Made by a program: the position numbers and the translations under genes
Notes under the pieces: model-generated
Databases searched by the model: none
Told to the model about the DNA's origin: nothing
The model's input: only the letters and a program-made list of their open reading frames with translations
Assembly (NCBI GenBank): GCA_012656075.1
Contig: JAAKBF010000229.1
Span: 124,001 to 188,000 of the forward strand
Origin: Phytophthora hibernalis
Taxonomy: Eukaryota > Oomycota > Peronosporomycetes > Peronosporales > Peronosporaceae
Reading direction: 5' to 3'
DNA length: 64,000 nt
Part shown: positions 56,760 to 64,000 of the stretch, one piece after another
Layout: each line of letters begins with the position of its first letter
How positions within the stretch are numbered: the stretch's first letter is position 1

Positions 56760-57427
56760 ATGTCCAAGGAGGGCTTCCTGCTGCTGCACGACGAGGGCCG
56801 CCGTAGCCACATCTACTACTGTGTGCTGGGGAGGGTCGGCTGCAGTTCTACACCAAGCGCGACCGTGGGGTGATGGTGCGGGAGGTCCTTCTCTCGCGCT
56901 CGAGGCTCAAAGTGCGCGGCATCCCAGACGTCGACGGGCGCGGCTGCCCTACAGCTTCTCGGTGCGACTGCAGCGCTCCAGGATCCGAGACGGCAGAGTG
57001 TTGGTCTATGGGACACCAATGCTGCTGGTCATGAGTGCGCCCACGTGGGGGAGCGCAAGGCCTGGGGCAACGCCATCCACGCCTGGCAGCGGAATTACTG
57101 GGGGAACCGCAGCACAAGGCGCTGGACCTCGCTGCTGACGAGCTGGAAGTGTTCTTTGAGACGCAGTACAAGGCCCTGCAGATGGTGCTGCAGACGGCGG
57201 TGCCGGAGGAGACCAAGCCGGAAGGAGAACGGTCCAAGAAACACAGAGCCACGGCTGCGGCGGCCGCGGCGAAGGCAGTGCCGAAAGTTCTGTTTGGGCG
57301 AGCCCAGGCAGTGAAGAAGGTGGGCAATTCAGTGAGCAAAAAGCTGAGGGAGAAGGCGGTGACGTTCTCGCTGCCTCCGATGGGACTGAGCGTGTCGACG
57401 TCGGTGCAGAACCCGCCGACGGTGTGA
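56760..57427 (+). CDS. PH-domain protein
   Basis: ATG at 56760 opens MSKEGFLLLHDEGRRSHIYY, the first strands of a pleckstrin-homology domain. It continues with a basic second strand (FYTKRDRG), RLKVRGIPDVDG, PYSFSVRLQRSRI and the closing helix ERKAWGNAIHAWQRNYWG, whose Trp is the PH signature; the domain is about residues 1-115. The rest is helical (ELEVFFETQYKALQMVLQTA), then Ala/Lys-rich and ends TGA 57427; about 223 residues. PH domains bind phosphoinositides at membranes. Four frame breaks are all in G-runs one base short: 56828-56831, 56936-56938, 57047-57051, 57100-57104. Adding one base at each gives a continuous frame. Confidence 0.85.
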
Positions 57428-57935
57428 CACTGAGAATGGAATAGATTGGAGCCGCTATCAGTGAGCTCTTTAAATTATATACGTGCTTGTATCTGCTTGG
57501 CTAGCGTTAGATTATTCGCAGCTATTACAGGAAACGGATGCAAAATTATGCTAGTCTTGGTACCGGTATTGCCTTGCAACAACATATCCATATATCGGAT
57601 ATCGAGTCCTCGCCAGAAATCTTGGAAGCTTTTGGGCTAAATTATCCCAGGAAGATGAAGTTCCTATGCAGACAACTACTCCACTGCCTATTCGAAACCC
57701 ATCGACACTCTGCCGAAAGAAGTGCATTGTGGGCTGTCACCAAGCGCATTATTGCGGAGGTTATAGTCAAACAGCGATCGCCAAACTACCAACATAACTT
57801 CGATTTTTGCTGCGAGATTGCACACGGGGCTGCAAGTGTACTTCGTGCACCGAATGACGTTACAACAGTAGTAAGTTTCTAAGTGCAGGTGCCAACAGCC
57901 TGCATCATGCTAGCAACGACTTACTCTGGTGTATT
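57428..57935. other. Convergent 3' intergenic region
   Basis: It lies between the 3' ends of the PH gene (plus) and the small membrane protein gene (minus). A 114-codon plus-strand ORF (57538-57882) with LCRQLLHCLFETHRHSAERS has no recognisable domain and may be chance. Confidence 0.4.
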
Positions 57936-58390
57936 CTAGGGCACTCCACCCTTGGGTGTTGTCGCAGAATCTCTCTGTCTTTCTTGCTGCAGCGCCAGTT
58001 GCATGGCGTTGTGGATCATCCGGCAGTCCGTTGTGTATGGGATCGAGTAGTCGACGAATGAGCCTGGCCCAAGCACAAACAGCCACGAGTCACCACCTGT
58101 CCAACTAAGTAGCATCTTCATCCGTTAACGCACCTAACACGCCTAGAATGGCAAACGGTTTGTAGGATTTCCGTTGAATGCTGATGGGGATTCCAATGAG
58201 GACGCCGCCGATGCAGCACTGGAGTGGATATGCTACAGTCAGCTAAGGGGAGGGGAAATATATGGGTGAATATCGCACGCACCAGGATTTGACGGTTAAT
58301 CATGCAGGACGTGAGCATCTGCTGCAGTTGCGACGAGTCTTCGTTGCCCTTGGGCTGCAGGCTCTTGTCGCCTTCACGCTTGAGGAACAT
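57936..58390 (-). CDS. Small two-helix membrane protein, three exons
   Basis: Exons (minus): 58283-58390, 58134-58242, 57936-58063, with 40- and 70-nt GT-AG introns. The frame is continuous through all three, giving 114 residues. The N-terminus MFLKREGDKSLQPKGNEDSS is polar; QQMLTSCMINRQILLTVAY leads to a first hydrophobic segment CCIGGVLIGIPISIQRKSYK and a second FAILGVLGSFVDYSIPYTTD, then a C near 90 and a Gln/Arg-rich tail. The G-x-x-G-x-x-x-D-Y-x-x-x-Y-x-x-x-C pattern looks like a conserved small eukaryotic (perhaps mitochondrial) membrane family, which I cannot name. No frame errors occur here. Confidence 0.7.
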
Positions 58391-58499
58391 GGCGGATGGT
58401 GTGTGTCAAGTGTCTGAGAATATTATGTGTGAAACATAATTTATTTAAACTCTTAAATCAAATATCGGTTTACAGAGGGTCGACCGAATAATATATATT

Positions 58500-58547
58500 T
58501 AGGACCTATTAATACGTTCTCCGAAATTTATTTCAGAGTGAAGGGTT
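58500..58547. repeat. piggyBac right end (family of the nested copy)
   Basis: GTTCTCCGAAATTTATTTCA then GAAGGG ending at TTA matches the right end of the nested element (GTTCTCCGGAATTTCCTTCC, GAAGGG, TTAA at 41115-41149). The rest of the element is missing; the small membrane protein gene starts 110 bp away. Confidence 0.5.
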
Positions 58548-58550
58548 AGC

Positions 58551-58600
58551 CCTTTCGCGAGTTTTTATACAAACGTTACTGGTTATCACGGCTGGAAAGT
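58551..58600. repeat. piggyBac left end (family of the 5.8-kb MITE)
   Basis: CCCTTTCGCGAG follows TTAG directly; the MITE at 5802 starts CCCTTTCGCGAA after TTAA. It sits back to back with the right end of another piggyBac family, sharing one degenerate TTAA-like site. Confidence 0.5.
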
Positions 58601-58981
58601 ATGTTTGAGCAGCCAATGAGATCAAACCTTCGTGTACCATCTTTTCAAGTACCTTCCGTCAAAAAGACGAAGGTTGAGCACGAGGTGAACGTTTGACCTG
58701 ATCGGCTGTTTGATTGTTTGAGAGAGGAAGACAAGCAGAAGCATCGATCACACCGTCTTCGCCCGCGTCTTCAGTCGTCCTTCCTCGTCCGTGTCGGACA
58801 AATATCAGCCAACAAAAGCGTTTTGGAGACCGATGGGGATCAGCGAGACCCTGACAGTTGAAAGTTGAAGGTTTGATTTGATTGGTTAGTGATACATACT
58901 TACTGTCTAACCGTGCTAATCAATACTATACAAATTCAGTATGTTACCAAATGGAAGGAGCCCGTTCAAGTAAGTAGACTC
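58601..58981. other. No recognisable gene
   Basis: Short sequence between element ends; nothing supported. Confidence 0.35.
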
Positions 58982-60172
58982 CCGAATTCCTCGATGAGTT
59001 GGCCCCTAAGTTTCATCGATAAGATGCCCCCACTCAAATTTCATATTCTAAATGATGCGCCACTTGTAGAGGACGGGTCATGTCTGAGGCCCTACATACC
59101 GGTAATTGCGTTACGGATACCATTATGGAAACCTGTTTAGAAACAAGACACAGGAGGAATCTCCTTCCATATAGACCAGTGTGAAGCTACCATGCGTTGA
59201 CGGCAAGATGCTGGACACGCCTCGGATAGTGGACCAGGATCACATTCACCTCCAACTACCGGTACATGTCCACTAATAGTGGTCCTCAGTTCTGGCAGCA
59301 GCAAGATAGGGCATCAAAAATATTGACCAGATACCAAGTATTAGCCTATAGTAGACGAACAGAACTGAGACCCCACAGGCGTGCAGCAGCATGACACCGC
59401 CCATTGCAGCAGTGATCACCACCGCCAGTCAAGGTGACAATGTGCCTAATGCTACGCATGCTTAACTCAACTGCTGTAACACTTTTAAATGATATAGATG
59501 TACGTGCAAGGGGGCAGGGGCGTCGCGAGCCTCGCGTTTCCAGCACTACCCTCATCAGCACACATGGTGCGGACGGGTTCGCGTCAACAGTACGTACACC
59601 GCCTTGCCTTAGTGGATTTCCTACCACGTGTAGCTCGCTTGCTTCGTCGTGGCCATTATATGAGAACCTAGCTCTGTGGCGGGCTTGCAGTGTCCGCCCT
59701 CACTACCCCCTCCCGGCTCGAAGGTCGTGCTAGGGCTCGCTGTAGGCTGTAGCGTCGACAAGTACCGTTTTCCCATCTGTATTAATCCCGGTGCTTCTGC
59801 TGTTTTGCACCTTCCTGTCGACCTCCCCAAATTGCACCAAAATCGACGCAGGATAGATTGAGGTTGGCATCAAGATAATAAACGATTTTAACCAATCAGC
59901 TGCTGAAGCGCACATTTATGCTCGGCATCTATCTTGCTGCTGCCAGAACTGAGAACCACTATTATACAAGAAAATGACTCAAAAATGACAGCATACGAAG
60001 TTCAATACATAAATCAAATGAATTTATGTACGGTGTTTGCGAACATACTATGGACTTTAAATATTGTTTTAGCCAATCGGCAGTCGGCAACCTCTCGAGC
60101 CTCGAAAGGCTTTCATCGATGAGTTGACCCCTTTGGCAATGTACCACGGGGCCAACTCATTGAGGAATTCGG
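58982..60172. mobile_element. Putative non-autonomous element bounded by 25-bp inverted repeats
   Basis: CCGAATTCCTCGATGAGTTG GCCCC at 58982-59006 is repeated inverted at 60148-60172 with one mismatch. The 1,191-bp interior has only short ORFs with no transposase motif. A second, internal copy of the ATCGATGAGTTGACCCC motif lies at 60116-60131. Target duplications were not identified, so the superfamily is open. Confidence 0.5.
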
Positions 60173-60679
60173 TAGGGCAACTCAAAATGGACAACAAGAA
60201 ACATGCACTTTCCGTTTGGCTAGATAAGGTTTCGGTTTTATCGAGAATATTCGGATCAAGCACATCTCCATCTACTATCTCACGCAGCTTAGCGAGGTTT
60301 TTCTTCGGGTTTCTGCGGGAGCGAAATTTCGTAAAGTTTTCCGAAGCCCTCAGAGCCCTCAATTCCTGTATTTTCCCGAATCAGTTCACTTCAAGCGCCA
60401 AAACCTCATATCCCCGGTTCCAGCCCTCACGATGGTAAGTCAGCTGCGCCTCATTGCAGCCGTTGGACCTGACTGGCTTATAGTGTACTGCGCGCAGCCC
60501 CACGAAGACGATCTGCCCCCATATCGCGGTCACAGCAAGGAAAAAAGGCTCCTGAACGCAAACCACCCACGCTGTCGCGCCATCAGCAGGCGGAATCTAA
60601 GCGAGTAACTGTTCGAGTGGAGAGTCGACAAGCACGAGAAGCGGAGTGAACGAATAGTGGTGGGAGGTCAGAATCCCGA
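60173..60679. other. No recognisable gene
   Basis: Overlapping ORFs on both strands around 60170-60440 have no recognisable domain. Confidence 0.35.
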
Positions 60680-62856
60680 AGGAGATGCGGAGAGCGCGCA
60701 CGGAGTCTGTCGCAAGCGAAGAGCTCACACAAGTGCTTAATGACTTGGGTGTTGACCCTGACAAGGACGCATCAAGGTCACGAACACCGCGCCGACTGGA
60801 AATTCTGACGAGGACTCCGAGGCGCCTAATGACGCAGACTCAAAAGCAAAGAAGATTTGAGCGAAGACCCCGCGCAACGCGCCGGATCGAGCATCAGACG
60901 GTTCTGCGCTTGCTGAAGTTCTGCACCCGTTTGATGAGGAGGATGAGTTGGAGTCACTCGATGATACGGACGACTTAGACTACGTTGATGTCTGCGGGGC
61001 GGGAGAATAAGAAACAGACGAGAAAGATGATGAGCACTAGGCAAAGAGACCTGCCGTTCGCCATCAAAATGCCGATTCGAGTGCTCATTCGTTAGATGAC
61101 TCCGAATTCAACCCAAACGTGCACATACGTCAACGCGTGAAGACACATGCGTGTATGCAACGTGCGCTACAGAGGAGGACGTCCCTACTGCCGGAAGTTT
61201 CTTGGAAGGATTTCCAATTTTATGGCGCTCGTGTGAGCAATTCGAGAAGGTATTCGCCGACTTCCAAGAGTGGACATTTCAGTTGTTTTCGTGTTGGACG
61301 AGTACATCAGTTGAAGCGCGCAACAGGATGATTGTTTAGGAGCAATAGAAGGAGAAGAAAGTAGCGGTCAAGGTGAATTCTTCGGAAATAAAGAACAAGC
61401 GCACACGCCGTACGCGCACAGGTAGACATCTACATCCTGAGTCATGGGACAAATACAGCAGAACATTCTTGTGTATGCACGCAATGCCGCTCGTGGAGGA
61501 AGGAACTGCAAACACACGTCCGTCAGATCTACGGTGTGTTCGGCACGCGTAAACGTCCGTGTTTGTCTGCGGACTACCGGAGAAAGCTTTCATCTCGTTG
61601 TGAAAGCAGCCGGAAAACATGATCATGCGTTGACGAAGCAGCAATAGTATAATTATGCCGAGAACCGCTGCATTGAAGATCCCCGTTGTGCCAAGACGTT
61701 GAAGTGATGTACAAAGCTGGAGCGAAGCCCCTGGGAATCTTATCATATCTACGAACGAAGACAGGTACTTTGTTCAAATTCAGTGAAGGTTTTGTGTACT
61801 TACTCTTGCTAACTTTCGTATTGTAAACTTCTGTCTGATTGTTGTGCAGGCAAGCTTACCTAAATGACGTACACAACATGATTCAAAGCGTGAATCATTG
61901 ATTTCGCAGCGGGAGGTCAGATGCGGATCGCACAATTACTGTACTCGAGAATATATCGAGGAGGCGAGCGGAATTCGGCTGACTTCATCGTGGATAGCGA
62001 CAACAATTTCGTGCAGGTTGTCGTGTTCTAGTCTGCGCGTCTAAAACGCCTTTTTGCTGCTTTTCCTGGGGTTGTGCTTGTGGATTCCACACATGGTACG
62101 TATGCCAATCGCTACAAGCTGTTCAGCTTCGCCGTGTATGACGACTTCGGCCGGGTACGATCAGAACGGCAACCTGAAAACAACTTATGAATTATGTTTG
62201 GTGTATTTATGGTTAACACGGCCAGTACGTGCAACACGTTCTCGTGCAGACTGAAGAGAAAGCGAACCTGGCATTAACAGTCGATGCTTTTAAGGAGAAC
62301 AACACTCCACGTGAACCGACATTCGCGTTGTGATGGCCGACAAAAACACTGTACGAAAAAGATGTCTTACCTGAAGGCTGGCCAAATACTAGACAACTAC
62401 TGAGTCGATGGCATGTCGAGACATGGTTGATGCGACAGTGCTTGCGTTTGGCGGGAGTGGGCAGACCGAAACAAAGTAGCTGAACGTGATCATGAAAGGA
62501 CTTGTGCACGCGGAATCCCAGCTCCATTACGACGATTTCAAGGAGACAACGACAAAGAGAATCATCCCTACAAGCGTTTTATGCAACATTGGGACACTAC
62601 GACTAAAGAATGGATGATGTTTAAGCGGGGAGGTGTGCCTCGCTTGAAGAATAACACAAACAATCGTCTATAGTAGAAGTGGGGCCGCGTGATGGAAACG
62701 TTGATGGAAACTTTACTATTGACGAACTTTGGTATATGCTCATTACGCTACAAGACTATGCTGAAGAACGATATCTAGCAGAATTTTACCGCGTCGGTAG
62801 CCGTCCTCCGATGGCAGAAGTCCCCGAGTTGACTAGATTTTGTGGTGTTGGCTTTT
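60680..62856 (+). pseudogene. Second MULE transposase relic
   Basis: Plus-strand order: acidic leader (60780-60990), FQEWTFQLFSCW (about 61265), ANRYKLFSFAVYDDFG (first-Asp region, about 62110), an intron with donor GTACGATC near 62156 and acceptor CGGCCAG near 62223, VQHVLVQTEEKANLALTVDA (62230), RWHVETWLMRQCLRLAG (62412) and ITLQDYAEERYLAEFYRVGS with RPP (62745-62815). Stops and frame changes abound. The motifs and intron position match the relic at 12.6-14.5 kb. Its 3' end is cut by an LTR at 62846. Confidence 0.72.
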
Positions 62857-63385
62857 GAGCGCTCGGTCGCCGGTCGGCGAGGTTGCCCTTGCTGAAGGAA
62901 ATTGATTAGAGTGCTCTGATTGGCGGATAATATCCCACTCGCGGCAGTGACCACAGCAGTTTAGTGACCGAGGCCTCGGTCGGGTATAATAAATCCCTTG
63001 CTAAGGGTACGAACCCTCGTTTGTACCCATGTCAGTTTCGTACCCTCGGTCTTATAGAGCAAGGTACGGGATCACATACTGGGATCTGCTCACACTGGAT
63101 ATTTGTATTTACGAATAGGACTAGCTATTGGATTGACTACAGAGGCTCTCAGAGCCATAGATCAACATAAATAAATTAGCAGTCTTCCCCACAAGTCACC
63201 AAGGGTCAAGTCGTCTCCTAGTAGAACCGGGTGTTCCAGATATATATTACTACCCGCCGAGGTTTTACCTCGGCAAACCCCTATTAGGCTTGACAGCGGG
63301 TAACCTCCTTCTGAGGGACTCCGTGGGTTCGTGCGAAAGCGCAATATTGCATACTATCCCTAGTGGTGCAGGTTTTGGGTTGAAC
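62846..63385 (+). repeat. Gypsy LTR, plus orientation, 3' end missing
   Basis: Starts TGTTGGCTTTTGAGCGCTCG. It carries a promoter-like GTATAATAAATCCC near 62978 and shares with the LTR at 20823-21267 the blocks CGGTCGCCGGTCGGC, CCTCGGCAAACCC, GGCTTGACAGC and GCGCAATATTGCATACT. It stops before the conserved end (CTACACGACA) and joins gag sequence of the opposite strand near 63390. The interior (63000-63240) differs from the other copy. Confidence 0.75.
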
Positions 63386-63389
63386 TAAG

Positions 63390-64000
63390 GCTCGACCGAC
63401 GGTTGGAGCCAGGCTCAGGTACCCCGAAGACTGTCCAAGCTTCTGTTTCCACTTGGTCAAAGAGAGTGCGGCGTCTTCGATCGCCCAACCTTGGAGGTCG
63501 ACTTCGGTGGGGAGCGCTTGAGGCTCACAACCCATAGCCCGTAACAATTGCACTGTGTCCTCGGCCACCTGCTGGATACTCCATGATTCCACCGGAACGA
63601 CGAGTTCCGCCCTGAGCTCCATCCAGACGGCCTGTCGAAGGAGCTTTGGCGCGAAGGCCCGCATCCACTTGCTCTTCGACATCATCACATCCATGCATCT
63701 CCCCAAAACCTTGCTGGCAGTCGGGTGTCCCCATTGACTGGAGGCCGACTACCGGTCGACCGAGAACTCGTGTCCACGGTTATCGTCAGCGATCGGAGAT
63801 TGCCGAGTCCATCTTCGTTGTCCCTGTGAGCTGGTTCAGGACCGGTCACATCGTTCAAATCCTCGGACATTGCTGTCGCTTCTTCTACGTAATCGTCTTC
63901 TTCATCTGTTTTGGCTTCAGAGTAGTCCATCCGTTCGTCGAAGCTGTCCGAGCGTTCGTTGATCGACTCCAAAGTGCTTGGGATCACCAACGCCGGACCG
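63390..64000 (-). pseudogene. Gypsy gag fragment (runs off the window)
   Basis: The minus strand encodes ESINERSDSFDERMDYSEAK and an acidic stretch (63890-63960), then WMRAFAPKLLRQAVWMELRA and SWSIQQVAEDTVQLLRAMGC (63530-63660). It is closely similar to gag at 19.9-20.7 kb. It ends against the LTR at about 63390 and continues beyond the right edge. The frame changes near 63700. Confidence 0.8.

Noticed and set aside
57538..57882. 114-codon plus-strand ORF as a gene
   Set aside because: It lies between two convergent 3' ends, has no recognisable domain and no promoter features; kept only as a note.
1..64000. tRNA or rRNA genes
   Set aside because: No cloverleaf with A/B boxes or rRNA-like block was noticed by eye; a covariance-model scan would be needed to exclude short ones.

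Overview
This is eukaryotic, transposon-choked DNA with a small island of ordinary genes. It is most likely from an oomycete such as Phytophthora or a relative. The grounds are the mix of oomycete-type Ty3/Gypsy, Copia, piggyBac, Mutator-like (MULE) and Ulp1-carrying elements, very short GT-AG introns (about 40-90 nt), closely packed host genes, and no bacterial operon or Shine-Dalgarno organisation. The genus is an inference.

Layout. 1-14 kb: decayed elements (MULE fragment, an internally deleted pogo/Tc1-type element with perfect terminal repeats, Copia pol relic, a TTAA-flanked piggyBac-type MITE, Ulp1-like relic, piggyBac relic, Gypsy integrase scrap, a MULE relic with retained introns). 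15-27.4 kb: three damaged Ty3/Gypsy elements. One plus-strand copy (gag-protease-RT) collides tail to tail with a minus-strand copy (LTR-PBS-gag-protease); behind it lies a minus-strand chromodomain element carrying two RNase H domains. 27.4-32.3 kb: Ulp1 scrap, a 162-bp MITE and unrecognised low-complexity relics. 32.2-36.6 kb: a minus-strand pair, a MULE transposase followed by a CENP-B-like HTH / Ulp1 protease gene. 36.9-47.8 kb: one intron-containing piggyBac transposase gene invaded by an internally deleted piggyBac copy (in TTAA), a hAT-like MITE (inside an intron) and a young Copia element (identical 5-bp target duplication, LTRs differing at 4 of 399 positions). 58.4-64 kb: more element ends, a 1.19-kb inverted-repeat unit, a second MULE relic, an LTR and a gag fragment.

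The gene island (48.6-58.4 kb) holds four host genes. They are a huge secreted, cysteine-rich, GPI-anchored protein of about 12 tandem 170-residue repeats (minus); a p24/emp24 cargo receptor of seven exons with a KKXX tail (minus); a PH-domain protein (plus) sharing a 110-bp divergent promoter region with p24; and a 114-residue two-helix membrane protein (minus).

Single-base frame breaks recur in otherwise well-preserved coding sequence, host genes and transposons alike, and nearly all lie in mononucleotide runs, usually one base short. This looks like run-length error in the assembly, so 'pseudogene' calls based only on frameshifts should be treated with caution.
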